From assembly GCA_036386515.1 (NCBI GenBank), contig DASVVO010000089.1, positions 186,001-250,000 of the forward strand: a stretch of DNA of 64,000 nt, given 5' to 3'. A program made the translations under genes and the position numbers. The notes beneath the pieces are model-generated. The model had not been told where the DNA came from. It made no database searches and saw nothing but the letters and a program-made list of their open reading frames with translations. Shown here one piece after another: positions 15,490-24,056 of the stretch. The stretch is from JAIVJZ01 sp036386515 (lineage in GTDB: Bacteria > Acidobacteriota > Blastocatellia > Pyrinomonadales > Pyrinomonadaceae). Position 1 is the stretch's first letter, and each line of letters starts with the position of its first letter.

Positions 15490-16263
15490 ATGCAAGAGAC
15501 GCAGAAATTTTTCGAGCCGACGAGGCCGGTGGAACACGAAGAGACAATCGTGCATGAGCCTGACGCGACGCTCGCCACGCCGCGCTTCGACGAGGTTGAG
15601 GCACAGGTGGCGCGTCCGGTCGTGCCGCTCGCGGGTCGCCCCGCCGGAAGCGTGCTGCGGCGGCGGCAGTGGCCGATTGCGTTGGTGCTGATCTCCGCGC
15701 TCGCGGGCGGCGTGGTCAGCCTCCTCGCCTTCCGCCTCTACCAGCAACGCCAACAGTCGCCCGCTGTCGCGTCGGAAGTTGAGAACGGGACGCCCGAGGC
15801 GGCTGACGCCACGGCGTCGCCCGCGCCGATCCCCGCGGATACGGCGGTGGCGGCGACGGAGGGACAGGCTCCGGTAGTGTTTGAAGAATTCGACCCGGCG
15901 AAGGAGGGAGGCGCGGTCAGCGACGCCGCGCCGTCGCGCCCGCAGGCGGCGGCGGCAACGGCCGTCATCCCCGCCGCGCGCAAGGATGAGCCGAAAGAGG
16001 AAGTCAGGACAGAGGCGAAGCCCGCCCCGCGCGCGGCCGAACCGAAGCCGCGACTCGTCGAAACTCTTCCCGCGCCGCGTCAGGTCGAGGCGCGACACCA
16101 GGACACGCGACGCGCCGACGACGGGGCGGACGAAGAGGAGTTTTACGACCGGAGGCGCGAGCGTCGTCGCCAGCAGCGCGAGCAGCGACGTGAGCAGCGG
16201 CGCGGTCAGCAGCGCAACATCGACCGCATCAAAGACATCTTCGAGGGCGCGCCCCCGAGTTAA
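15490..16263 (+). CDS. single-pass membrane protein, low-complexity extracytoplasmic part
   Basis: A 257-residue protein with GGGAG before the ATG. An acidic N-terminal segment (about residues 1-55) precedes one transmembrane helix (WPIALVLISALAGGVVSLLAF, given here in part, about residues 60-80). A long Ala/Pro/Glu-rich region follows, then a C-terminal Arg/Gln/Glu-rich helix (RRRERRRQQREQRREQRR) ending in IDRIKDIFEGAPP. No enzymatic domain. The basic tail could bind polyanions such as nucleic acid or polysaccharide, which is inference only. Followed by a strong terminator. Confidence 0.65.
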   Translation: MQETQKFFEPTRPVEHEETIVHEPDATLATPRFDEVEAQVARPVVPLAGRPAGSVLRRRQWPIALVLISALAGGVVSLLAFRLYQQRQQSPAVASEVENGTPEAADATASPAPIPADTAVAATEGQAPVVFEEFDPAKEGGAVSDAAPSRPQAAAATAVIPAARKDEPKEEVRTEAKPAPRAAEPKPRLVETLPAPRQVEARHQDTRRADDGADEEEFYDRRRERRRQQREQRREQRRGQQRNIDRIKDIFEGAPPS

Positions 16264-16290
16264 GTTTCGCTTCGGTGATAATGGCGAGGG

Positions 16291-16325
16291 ATGGCCGGAC
16301 GTGTGAGAGCGTCCGGCCATTTTTA
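16291..16325 (+). terminator. intrinsic terminator
   Basis: ATGGCCGGACG pairs with CGTCCGGCCAT (11 bp, 8-nt loop), followed by TTTTTA. It ends the transcript of the 15490-16263 gene. Confidence 0.85.
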
Positions 16326-16379
16326 CGTTCGGGCGGGCGTGGGCGGCGGAGGGGGTTTCGCGTTAAAGTAGCGGGCGGG

Positions 16380-17150
16380 ATGAAACGCGAGCGGATAGAC
16401 AAGTTGCTGGTCGAGCGCGGCCTCGCGCCGTCGCGCACGCGGGCGCAGGCTCTCGTGATGGCCGGCCTCGTCCTCGTGGACGAGCAGCGCGTGGAAAAGG
16501 CGAGCGAGGCATACGCGCCGGACGCTTCGATTCGCGTGCGCGGTTCGGACGACCCGGCGGCGCGCTACGTCGGGCGCGGCGGGTTGAAAATGGAGGCCGC
16601 GCTCGGAGCCTTCGGCATTGACGCGCGCGATGCGGTCTGCCTCGACGTGGGAGCTTCGACCGGCGGTTTCACCGATTGCCTGTTACAGCACGGCGCGCAC
16701 AGCGTCGTCGCCGTGGACGTGGGGCACAATCAACTCGACTGGCGCATCCGCAACGACCCGCGCGTGGAAGTGCGCGAGGGCGTCAACGCGCGTTACCTGC
16801 GGCCGGAAGATTTCGCGGCGCAATTCGATCTCGTCGTGATGGACGTGTCGTTCATCTCCGCGACGAAGGTGCTGCCCGCGCTCGTGCCGCTCGTGTCTGG
16901 GCGCGGGCGGATCATTCTGCTCATCAAGCCGCAGTTCGAGGTGGGGCGCGGCGAGGTCGGCAAGGGCGGGATCGTGACGGACGCGGGCGCGCACGCGCGC
17001 GTCGTTGAAGAAGTCAACCGGGCGGCGTTAGACTTGGGACTCGAATTGCGCGGCGTGATCGATTCGCCCATCAAAGGCGCGGACGGCAACCGCGAGTTCC
17101 TCGCCTGCTACGAACGCGCGCCGACAACGGCAGCAGCGGCGGATAATTAA
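16380..17150 (+). CDS. tlyA: TlyA-family 2'-O-ribose rRNA methyltransferase
   Basis: A 256-residue protein. An N-terminal S4 RNA-binding domain (about residues 1-60: KRERIDKLLVERGLAPSRT) is joined to an FtsJ/RrmJ-type SAM methyltransferase domain with CLDVGASTGGFTDCLLQHGA (SAM site), VVMDVSFIS and LIKPQFEVGRGEVGKGGIV. TlyA enzymes methylate cytidines in 16S/23S rRNA; the hemolysin name is historical. The ATG at 16380 gives the usual N-terminus, and upstream in-frame ATGs would add residues overlapping the terminator. The C-terminus is normal. The next gene starts 35 nt later. Confidence 0.9.
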   Translation: MKRERIDKLLVERGLAPSRTRAQALVMAGLVLVDEQRVEKASEAYAPDASIRVRGSDDPAARYVGRGGLKMEAALGAFGIDARDAVCLDVGASTGGFTDCLLQHGAHSVVAVDVGHNQLDWRIRNDPRVEVREGVNARYLRPEDFAAQFDLVVMDVSFISATKVLPALVPLVSGRGRIILLIKPQFEVGRGEVGKGGIVTDAGAHARVVEEVNRAALDLGLELRGVIDSPIKGADGNREFLACYERAPTTAAAADN

Positions 17151-17184
17151 ACGGGGCTGTTTCGGAAGAGGTCTACGGCTGGAA

Positions 17185-17865
17185 ATGAAGAAACTCTCGG
17201 AGGCGTCCGCGCTCGCGCGTTTGCAGCGTGAGAAGGCGGCCGTCCAAAGTCACATTAAGGTCAACTATGAACCGGGGGCGCGCGATTGCCGCGTCTGCCC
17301 GACGCCCGGCGTCTGCTGCACCGACGCGCATTTCGTCAATGTCCACATCACGCGCCTCGAAGCCGTCGCCGTCCGCGAAACGCTCCTTCGCACGCCGCGC
17401 CTCGACGACGCCGGACGCCTCGCCGTCTACGCGCGCGCGCGCCTCGCGGTCGAACGCTACGGCCTGCGTGCCGCGGCGACCGGCGCCACCTACGCGCAGA
17501 CTTATTCGTGCCCGCTGTTCGCTCCCGGCATCGGCTGCCTCGTCCACGCGCGCGCCAAGCCCGCGCCCTGTATCCAACATGCGTGCTACGACAACTGGGA
17601 AGAGATGCCGCCCGTGGCCTTGCAGTGGAGGGCGGAGCGGCGGGTGGAGCGGTTGAACGAGAAGACTTACGGCGCGGCGTGGGCGTGGCTGCCGACGCCG
17701 CTCTGGCTGACGCTCATCGACCCCGACGGAGACGGCGCGGAACTCGCCCGCCTCGCACGCGTGTGGGGCGCGCGCCGCACGCGGCCGACTCCGCACCACC
17801 TCGCGCCCCGCGCCTCCGCCGCCGTTCACACCCGGCGTCGCCTGCCCGTCATCAACGCGCGCTGA
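17185..17865 (+). CDS. cysteine-cluster protein, YkgJ-like metal binding
   Basis: A 226-residue soluble protein. Two Cys groups stand out: CRVCPTPGVCCTDAHF (about residues 33-48), then CPLFAPGIGCLVHARAKPAPC and QHACYD (about 110-140). The spacing resembles YkgJ-type zinc/iron-chelating cysteine-cluster proteins. The C-terminal 50 residues are basic and less ordered. No signal peptide. Its role is unknown; a metal cluster or redox function is plausible from the cysteines alone. The base composition matches its neighbours. Confidence 0.65.
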   Translation: MKKLSEASALARLQREKAAVQSHIKVNYEPGARDCRVCPTPGVCCTDAHFVNVHITRLEAVAVRETLLRTPRLDDAGRLAVYARARLAVERYGLRAAATGATYAQTYSCPLFAPGIGCLVHARAKPAPCIQHACYDNWEEMPPVALQWRAERRVERLNEKTYGAAWAWLPTPLWLTLIDPDGDGAELARLARVWGARRTRPTPHHLAPRASAAVHTRRRLPVINAR

Positions 17866-18005
17866 ACTCAACTCTGCGTCCGTCGTTAAAATTTTCTCCC
17901 GGCCGTCGCTGTTAACGCTTTCCGCCCTTCTCACGTCTTACAGACCGAACGCGCAAACGCTCAGGTTTCGAGTGAGTGAAAAGCGTCGAATGAGGTTGTT
18001 CCTGA

Positions 18006-18614
18006 ATGTATGAAGTAGAGGCGACCGGCGGCATGCTCCAAATGATCGGAACGGATATGTCCGTTGAAGCCTTTTCACCCGAAATCGAGATTTCCGCGGA
18101 CGCCGCGCTCGTCGCGTCGGTGCGGGCGGGCGACCGCGATGCCTTCGGGCGGCTCTACGATTCCTATTCGCGCATGGTTCACGGCATCCTGCTGGCGCGC
18201 GTGCCTTACGGCGAAGTGGATGATCTCGTGCAGGACGTGTTTCTGGTCGCGCTCAGGAAGATCGATGCGCTGCGCGACGCGAACGCCTTCGGCCCCTGGC
18301 TCGCCATGATCACGCGCAATCGCGCGATGGACTTTCATCGACGCTCGCGCGACACCACGGAACTGACGGACGACCTCGCGACGAACGACGCCGCCGCACC
18401 CGAAGCCGAGGCGACCGAAGTGTTGAACTTGATCCGGCAACTGCCGGAAGCCTACCGCGAACCTCTGATCCTGCGTTTCGTCGAGGGCATGACGGGGCCG
18501 GAGATCGCGGAGCGCACGGGACTCGCGCCCGCCAGCGTGAGAGTCAACATCCATCGCGGGATGAAATTGCTGCGCGAGCGGTTGGGCGGAACGAAGGTCG
18601 GGAGGGAGCACTGA
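18006..18614 (+). CDS. ECF-type RNA polymerase sigma factor
   Basis: A 202-residue sigma70-family factor. Region 2 (about residues 40-110) includes DAFGRLYDSYSRMVHGI, DDLVQDVFLVALRK and PWLAMITRNRAMDFHRR. Region 4 (about 140-195) includes LPEAYREPLILRFVEGMTG and ERTGLAPASVRVNIHRGMK with its helix-turn-helix. Regions 1.1 and 3 are absent, as in extracytoplasmic-function factors. A GAGG precedes the ATG, and a shorter start at 18057 is possible. The next gene, a predicted membrane anti-sigma factor, starts 4 nt after the stop, so both are one operon leading into the DUF4252 genes. Confidence 0.9.
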   Translation: MYEVEATGGMLQMIGTDMSVEAFSPEIEISADAALVASVRAGDRDAFGRLYDSYSRMVHGILLARVPYGEVDDLVQDVFLVALRKIDALRDANAFGPWLAMITRNRAMDFHRRSRDTTELTDDLATNDAAAPEAEATEVLNLIRQLPEAYREPLILRFVEGMTGPEIAERTGLAPASVRVNIHRGMKLLRERLGGTKVGREH

Positions 18615-18618
18615 AATT

Positions 18619-19296
18619 ATGAGCGATTACTTGTGGGACAAAACCGGCGAACCCGAAGAGGACGTGGCGCAACTCGAAACTTTGCTCGGCGCGCTCAAAT
18701 TTCAACCGCGCCCGCTGGAACTTCCGGCGACCGCCATGCCGACCGCAACGGCCGCGCGCCGGGCGACGATCTTCTCCCGCCCGCGCCTGGCCCTTGCCGC
18801 CTCGCTCCTCCTGACCCTGCTCGCGGGAACGTGGTTAATCACCCGGCAGGGCGAGACGCCGAAGAACCAACTCGCGGAAGCTAAACAGGGAACTCCGGCG
18901 GGCGCGAACCGGCAAGCGGAGACCGCCGCCGACCCGCGCGCCGCAACGCACGAGAACGCTTCCATCCCCAACACCGAATCGCCGAAGCCGCGAGCAGACG
19001 AAGCGGTCGAGGCGAGCGCGGCCACGGTCGCCGCCTCCAAACCGCGGCGCACGCTCCAGCGGCGTCAACAACCCGCGACGAAGCGGCAGGCGGTAACGCC
19101 GCGCGGGGAAGAGAACCTGATTGCGCCGCGCGAGGAAGTCGCCGTTCAGGGCGCGAGGCGTTGGCAGGTGGAGCAACCTTTGACGGCGCAACAGCGAGAG
19201 GCGACCGAGCAGTTGATGCTGGCTCTCACGCTGGCGAGCGCGAAACTCAACTACGCGCAACGAGAGATGCACGAGATCGGCCGCGCCGGGAAATAG
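18619..19296 (+). CDS. putative membrane anti-sigma factor
   Basis: A 225-residue protein starting MSDYLWDKTGEPEEDVAQLE after a good GGAGGGAG. The acidic N-terminal segment (about residues 1-45) is the part expected to hold the sigma factor; the zinc HxxxCxxC motif of classical anti-sigma factors is absent. One transmembrane helix (about residues 58-75) leads to a Lys/Glu/Thr-rich outer part and a C-terminal helix (about 175-215). The assignment rests on position directly after the ECF sigma gene and on topology. Confidence 0.65.
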   Translation: MSDYLWDKTGEPEEDVAQLETLLGALKFQPRPLELPATAMPTATAARRATIFSRPRLALAASLLLTLLAGTWLITRQGETPKNQLAEAKQGTPAGANRQAETAADPRAATHENASIPNTESPKPRADEAVEASAATVAASKPRRTLQRRQQPATKRQAVTPRGEENLIAPREEVAVQGARRWQVEQPLTAQQREATEQLMLALTLASAKLNYAQREMHEIGRAGK

Positions 19297-19342
19297 CGCG
19301 CGCCGCGACAAACTTACGGAGCAGATGGAAACGGAGTAATTT

Positions 19343-19957
19343 ATGAGAACGAAACTCAATTCATGGCTGAAACTTTTGTGCCTCGCCGTCGCGCTCGTCG
19401 CGGCGGGAGCAATGACCGCCGCACAGGCGCAGCCGCCGCAGGCCGCCGCCAGGCTGCAACTCGATAACGAAGAGTCGCTGGCGCAGAAAGCCAACGAACA
19501 CATCGACGTGAACCTCGACGAGAATCTGCTGCGCATCATCCCGAAGAAGATCAAGACCAAGACGGACGACGGCCAGGAGGTGGACATCGGCGCGATCATC
19601 GGCGGCCTCAAAGGCGTCTACGTGCGCAGCTACGGCTTCACGAACGCGGGCGAATACGGCGAGACCAATCTCTCCGGCGTGCGCGCGCAGTTGCGCTCGC
19701 CCGGTTGGGCGCGGCTCGTCAACATCGTCAAGAAGAAGGCCGACGATAACATCCACCTTGAGGTCTATATGATGACCGCCGCCGGCCGCATCGATGGCAT
19801 CGCCATCCTCGCGCTCGAACCGAAGCGTCTGACGCTCGTCAACATCGTGGGCACCATCGACCTTCAACAACTGAGCCAACTCGAAGGCCAGTTCGGCATC
19901 CCCGAACTCGGCATCGGCGGCGGCCACAAAGACGACAAGCCCGCGAAGAAACAGTAG
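19343..19957 (+). CDS. secreted DUF4252 protein
   Basis: A 204-residue protein with a signal peptide (MRTKLNSWLKLLCLAVALVAAGA.., cleavage near AQA). The DUF4252 domain covers about residues 40-185, with ESLAQKANEHIDVNLDENLL, GLKGVYVRSYGFTNAGEY and a C-terminal IDLQQLSQLEGQFGIPELG. DUF4252 genes commonly sit downstream of ECF sigma/anti-sigma pairs, as here, so it is likely part of an envelope response. Biochemical role unknown. GGAG precedes the ATG. Confidence 0.8.
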   Translation: MRTKLNSWLKLLCLAVALVAAGAMTAAQAQPPQAAARLQLDNEESLAQKANEHIDVNLDENLLRIIPKKIKTKTDDGQEVDIGAIIGGLKGVYVRSYGFTNAGEYGETNLSGVRAQLRSPGWARLVNIVKKKADDNIHLEVYMMTAAGRIDGIAILALEPKRLTLVNIVGTIDLQQLSQLEGQFGIPELGIGGGHKDDKPAKKQ

Positions 19958-19971
19958 GGGGAGAAAACGCA

Positions 19972-20514
19972 ATGCGCCGGACACTCATTCCGCTCCTGGT
20001 CGTCATCGTCGCGCTGCACGTCGCGGCCGCCACTCCGGCGGCCGCGGCCGCGAAGGAAGCGGAGTATAGCGCGGTGGTCAAACTCATCGAGTCGCACTAT
20101 GGCGTCAGGCATCGCGGCATTCCCTTCGTCGCCAACCTCGGCGTGAAGACCGCGAAGATCGTCTCGAAAGACGCGCGGCGCGTGCTCCGCTTCGGCGCGT
20201 TCAAACTGGCGATCTTCGAGGATCAGGATTTTTCGGGGCGCGAGGCGGGCGGCGACATCCGCGCCCGCCTGCGCCGGACGCTCCTGCCCGAATGGCACCC
20301 GCTCGTCGCCGCGCGGCTCGAAGAGGAAGGGCAGACTTACACCTACACCAAGTCGGACGGCGACAAGTTCAAAGTCCTCATCATCGTCATCGGGCAGCGC
20401 GACGCGACCGTGTTGCAAGTCAACCTCAACGCGGAAGAGTTTGCGAAACTGCTGTTGAACCCCGAACGGGAGAGCCGCGAATTGACGAACGAAGCGTCGA
20501 GCGCGGAGCAGTAA
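19972..20514 (+). CDS. secreted hypothetical protein of the sigma operon
   Basis: A 180-residue protein that starts 14 nt after the DUF4252 stop, preceded by GGGGGAG. Signal peptide MRRTLIPLLVVIVALHVAA. The mature part has a conserved-looking HYGVRHRGIPFVANLGVKTAK segment and alternating strands (TYTYTKSDGDKFKVLIIVIG, RDATVLQVNLNAEEFAKLL). Strand pattern and position suggest a companion of DUF4252, but no family is assigned. Confidence 0.7.
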   Translation: MRRTLIPLLVVIVALHVAAATPAAAAAKEAEYSAVVKLIESHYGVRHRGIPFVANLGVKTAKIVSKDARRVLRFGAFKLAIFEDQDFSGREAGGDIRARLRRTLLPEWHPLVAARLEEEGQTYTYTKSDGDKFKVLIIVIGQRDATVLQVNLNAEEFAKLLLNPERESRELTNEASSAEQ

Positions 20515-20628
20515 CGGACGCGGGGCGAAGTCGGCGGCATGAAGGACGCAACCGACCAGCCCGCCAGACATCGAAGCCTTTCCTTCACCCGTCATTACAT
20601 TCTTACGTCTCTTAACTTAAGCCGGAGT

Positions 20629-22083
20629 ATGCACACGATGAGCAGCCAAAACTTTTTCTCTCGCCGCATCAGGCACGGAATTTCATGCGCGCTCGCGCTG
20701 TTGCTGGTGTGCGGCGGCGGGTCGCTCGCGGCGGCGCAGGAGGCGGCGGCAGCGGCGGCGCAGGACGAAGTGGTGAAGGTCAGCACGCGCGTCGTCTTTC
20801 TCGACGCGCTCGTGACGGACAAGAAGACGAAAGCGTTCGCCAACGGCCTCGCGGCCGAGAACTTCGAGGTGCTCGCCGACGGACGCCCGCGCCCCGTCTC
20901 CTACTTCACGCGCGAAGGCGACAAGCATCGCCGCCCGCTCGCCCTCGCCCTCGTCTTCGACCTCGAACGACTCGGCGCGGGGCGTTACATGCGCCGCACC
21001 GAAATTCTCGAAGCGATGGCCGCCGAACTCTCGAAACTCCCCGCGGAAGACGAAGTGGCCGTCATCGTGCTCGACCCGAACGGCGTCGAAGACCGGCGCG
21101 AATGGCTGACGCCGTTCACGCGCAACCGCGCGCAGGTGGCTTCGGCGATGTCAATCGTCCCGACGCTCGTCGGCGAAGGCGCGGGCGGCGAAGGCGGCGA
21201 TGAAGGCGCGGCCAAAGACACCGACACGAGCGCGAAAGAGAAAGAGCAGCCTGCGAAGGTGGAGGAGAAAGAGAAGCGCGAGCAGGGCACTTCGATCACG
21301 GTCGGCACGGGCGGCGTGAAAGTCGAGTCGGGCGGCGGCGACCGGACTGTTGACGAAGAGGACGCAGAAGTTGAGGTTGACTACATCAAGGACAAGAAAG
21401 GCAACACGGTGAAGCGCATCGCCAAACCGGACGGCGCGCTTATCATCGAACGCCGGAACAAGGACGGCTCGACCACGAGCGATTACCAGTCGCCGTTTGA
21501 TCTGGCGGCGGCCGCACTGGAGATCACGAAGCGCGTCGCGGCGGAACGCCCCAACTCGCAGCCCGCGCTCGTCTACATCACGGACGGCATCGCGCCCGTC
21601 TTCTACACGCAGCGGGATTACATCGAGTCGAAGCTCTTGAAGTCGAACGTCATCTTCAGCGCGCTCGTGACGGACATGAAGACGGGGTTCAAGTTTGCGA
21701 TGCCGCTCCTGAAACCGCTCGGCAATCTCGCGGGCATCAGCATTTCGGGGAGCGCGCAGCATCTCGCCAAAGGGACGGGCGGCGAATCGGTGCGCGTGCG
21801 CCGCCCCGCCGATTACGCCCGCGGCCTGAGCCAGATCATCGGCAATCTCAACTCCCGCTACAGCCTCGGCTTCACGCTCGCCGAAACCGAGCGCGACGAC
21901 GGCCAGATGCACCCGCTCGAAGTGCGCGTGCGCGCGCGCGACGCCAAGGGCAAAGAACGCAAACTCGAAGTGAAGGCGCGGCGCGGCTACTATATGCCGA
22001 CCGACGCGAAGCCGAAGTCGGCCGAGGCCGCGAAGAAAGCCAACGCCAACGCCGCGACGCAGAGCGAGCCGTTGAAGAACTGA
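20629..22083 (+). CDS. secreted VWFA-related domain protein
   Basis: A product of about 484 residues; start at MHTMSSQNFFSRR (20629) or three codons later. A signal peptide leads to VVKVSTRVVFLDALVTDKK and the von Willebrand A-like domain characteristic of acidobacterial VWFA-related proteins (TIGR03436). Here the domain is split by a Lys/Glu/Gly-rich insert (about residues 190-260). The MIDAS-like site is changed: RPLALALVFDLERLG replaces the usual DxSxS. Later strands include ALVYITDGIAPVFYTQRDYI and a SRYSLGFTLAETERDDGQMH. It probably acts outside the cytoplasm in protein contacts; specific role unknown. Confidence 0.8.
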   Translation: MHTMSSQNFFSRRIRHGISCALALLLVCGGGSLAAAQEAAAAAAQDEVVKVSTRVVFLDALVTDKKTKAFANGLAAENFEVLADGRPRPVSYFTREGDKHRRPLALALVFDLERLGAGRYMRRTEILEAMAAELSKLPAEDEVAVIVLDPNGVEDRREWLTPFTRNRAQVASAMSIVPTLVGEGAGGEGGDEGAAKDTDTSAKEKEQPAKVEEKEKREQGTSITVGTGGVKVESGGGDRTVDEEDAEVEVDYIKDKKGNTVKRIAKPDGALIIERRNKDGSTTSDYQSPFDLAAAALEITKRVAAERPNSQPALVYITDGIAPVFYTQRDYIESKLLKSNVIFSALVTDMKTGFKFAMPLLKPLGNLAGISISGSAQHLAKGTGGESVRVRRPADYARGLSQIIGNLNSRYSLGFTLAETERDDGQMHPLEVRVRARDAKGKERKLEVKARRGYYMPTDAKPKSAEAAKKANANAATQSEPLKN

Positions 22084-22095
22084 GAAACCGTCCGG

Positions 22096-22297
22096 TGAGT
22101 CCCGCCGGGACGATTGATCATAGCCCGGCGCTTTAGTGCCGGGTCGTAAGTTGAAAAATAATGAGTGAGTCCCGTAGGGACGATTGAATCTCTCCAATGC
22201 GATTTTCAATCGTCCCTACGGGACTCGCCTAAACTTTATGCTCGACACCCCCGGCGATAAATCGCCGGGCTATGGTCGATCGTCCCTGACGGGACTT
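22096..22297. repeat. REP-like palindromic element, copy 2
   Basis: Alternating palindromes: AGTCCCgccGGGACG, GCCCGGCGCTTTAGTGCCGGG, two GTCCCtaGGGAC hairpins mirrored around CAATGCGATTTTC, CCCCGGCGATAAATCGCCGGG, and a final GTCCCtgacGGGAC. GATTGA and TCAATC words link the units. It is the same family as 1-86 and 37652-37842. It directly precedes a gene that therefore appears artificially extended upstream. Confidence 0.8.
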
Positions 22298-22324
22298 CCG
22301 AGAGATTTCGCCCGGAGGCGCAGC

Positions 22325-23452
22325 TTGAGAGACGTAAACAGGATCATCACCGCCGTCGCTTGTGGCCTGTGGCTGCTCATGCCCGCCGCACGCGCGCAGC
22401 AGACGGGCGAAGCAGCGTCGGCGGCGACAGCAGCGTCGGCAACGGCGCAAACTTCCGGCGGCGCGGCGAGCGGTAGCAGCAGCAGCGGCGACGCGGCGAC
22501 CCCGTTTGTCTCGCAGTGGAAATTCAAGACGGGCGGAAGCGTCTATTCGACGCCCGCGATTGCCAGCGGCGTCGCTTATTTCGGGAGTTACGATTATTAC
22601 TTCTACGCGGTAGACAGCGCGACGGGGCGCGAAGTGTGGAAGCACAAGACGGGCGGGCGCATCCTCGGCTCGCCCGCGCTCTCCGGCGACGCGGTCTACT
22701 TCGGCAGCCAGGACACGCGCCTTTACGCGCTCGACGCCGCGACGGGCAAAGAGCGTTGGAAGTTCAAAGCCGGGTACGCCGTCAACTCGACGCCCGTGGT
22801 GAGCGGCGCGGTCGTCTATTGCGCCGGGACGGATGGCCTGCTCTACGCGATCGACGCGCGGACGGGACGCGAGGTGTGGCGGTTCAGCGCGGAGGCGGGC
22901 GCGCCCACCTCGCCGCTCGTCGCGGGCGGCACGCTCTACGTGGGCAGCGGGCGCGGCCTGCACGCCGTTGACGCCGCCACGGGCGAGAAGAAATGGACGG
23001 CGAAAACTTCGCGCCCCGTCGTCGCCGCGCCCGTCTCCGGCGGCGCGACCGTCTACTTCACGAGTCTCGATCACGAACTCCACGCGGTTGACGCCGCAAC
23101 CGGTCAGGCGAAATGGAGTTTCACTACGCAAGGCGGTTTGCCGTTCTCGCCCGCGCTCGCCGGGGGCGTGGTCTACTTCGGCGGCATCGACGGCAACCTC
23201 TACGCGGTTGACGCCGCCACGGGACAGGCGCGCTGGAAGTTTGCCGCCGAGCAGGGCATCACCTCCGCCCCGGCCGTCGCGGGCGCGCTCCTACATTTCG
23301 GCAGCCTCAAAGGTCTCTACACGCTCGACGCCGCGACCGGCCAACTCAAACAATCGTACCCGACCGAACGCATCATCACCTCGACGCCCGTCGTCTCCGG
23401 CGGCCTCATCTACTTCGGCAGCTGGGACGGCAACCTCTACGCGTTGAAATGA
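22325..23452 (+). CDS. secreted PQQ-type beta-propeller protein
   Basis: A product of about 375 residues. Upstream in-frame ATGs would translate the REP-like element. A TTG at 22325 with GGAGG 6 nt upstream gives a proper signal peptide (RDVNRIITAVACGLWLLMPA..RAQ) and is preferred. After an Ala/Ser-rich linker come about eight blades of the form YFGSxDxxxYAVDAATGxxxWKFK, typical of PQQ-like/BamB-type WD repeats. There is no dehydrogenase heme or catalytic domain, so it is more likely a scaffold or binding propeller than an enzyme. Ends just before a 7-bp array. Confidence 0.8.
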   Translation: MRDVNRIITAVACGLWLLMPAARAQQTGEAASAATAASATAQTSGGAASGSSSSGDAATPFVSQWKFKTGGSVYSTPAIASGVAYFGSYDYYFYAVDSATGREVWKHKTGGRILGSPALSGDAVYFGSQDTRLYALDAATGKERWKFKAGYAVNSTPVVSGAVVYCAGTDGLLYAIDARTGREVWRFSAEAGAPTSPLVAGGTLYVGSGRGLHAVDAATGEKKWTAKTSRPVVAAPVSGGATVYFTSLDHELHAVDAATGQAKWSFTTQGGLPFSPALAGGVVYFGGIDGNLYAVDAATGQARWKFAAEQGITSAPAVAGALLHFGSLKGLYTLDAATGQLKQSYPTERIITSTPVVSGGLIYFGSWDGNLYALK

Positions 23453-23459
23453 TGAGCGA

Positions 23460-23513
23460 GACTCGAAAGTTAGGAGTCGAAAGTCGGAAGACAGGAGCCG
23501 GAAGTTTGAACCG
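23460..23513 (+). repeat. heptanucleotide array, GAAAGTC/GGAAGTT family
   Basis: About seven 7-bp units (AAGTTAG, GAGTCGA, AAGTCGG, AAGACAG, GAGCCGG, AAGTTTG) directly follow the beta-propeller stop. A partial complement (TTCCGACTCCCGCC) lies at about 23531-23545. Confidence 0.55.
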
Positions 23514-23558
23514 ACGGCGTCGTAAGTTTTTATTCCGACTCCCGCCTTTCCCTCTTTC

Positions 23559-23882
23559 TCAAAACATAAGTATGCCGCCGTTTTTCATGCTGCGGAGCAA
23601 CAGCCAGACGAGCGCGGCGAGCGTCGTCGGCAGGAGCACGTCGAGCGAGGCGAAGGCCGTCGCCGCGAGAATGTCGCCGCGCTTGAGCGAATACGCCCCG
23701 CGCCACCAGCCCGCGAGGACGGCGCACAGCACGCACAAGCCGGTCAGGAGCGCGCCCGCGAGGATCGCCACGCAGGGCGCAAGCTCGGTCGTCACATCCC
23801 ACCACGGCCGCATCCAGTAGCCGTAAAACATCAACGCCATCAACGCCAGCGGCACGGCCGCCACCATCCACATCCGGTTCAT
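23559..23882 (-). CDS. small membrane protein, three TM segments
   Basis: A 107-residue protein starting MNRMWMVAAVPLALMALMF. Hydrophobic segments lie at about residues 5-24, 35-60 and 75-97, separated by a short loop with RGAYSLKRGDIL. No family recognised. It is convergent with the beta-propeller gene and divergent from nadK. Confidence 0.6.
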   Translation of the reverse strand: MNRMWMVAAVPLALMALMFYGYWMRPWWDVTTELAPCVAILAGALLTGLCVLCAVLAGWWRGAYSLKRGDILAATAFASLDVLLPTTLAALVWLLLRSMKNGGILMF

Positions 23883-24026
23883 CTCGTTTTCACCTCAACG
23901 CGAATTTCCGCGCCGCACGTCGCCCGTCTCACGCGCCGCCAGCTTAGACGGGGCGCGCTCCGGCGCGCCGCGCGGCGTATGACACTTCCTCGTTTGTCAC
24001 ACGCGCCGCGCGCAAAAAACTCCGCG

Positions 24027-24056
24027 TTGACACCCGGAAAGACGCGCCTGTATCAT
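24027..24056 (+). promoter_or_regulatory. predicted sigma70-type promoter for nadK
   Basis: A perfect TTGACA (24027-24032) and TATCAT (24051-24056) are separated by 18 nt. They lie in the 295-nt gap between the divergent small membrane protein gene and nadK. The predicted leader is about 115 nt. Confidence 0.65.

Noticed and set aside
16380..17150. TlyA-like gene as a hemolysin
   Set aside because: S4 plus FtsJ-type methyltransferase domains show an rRNA methyltransferase; the haemolytic label is historical.
22184..22324. Upstream extension of the beta-propeller gene (ATG at 22184)
   Set aside because: It would translate the REP-like hairpins; the TTG at 22325 has GGAGG and gives a proper signal peptide.
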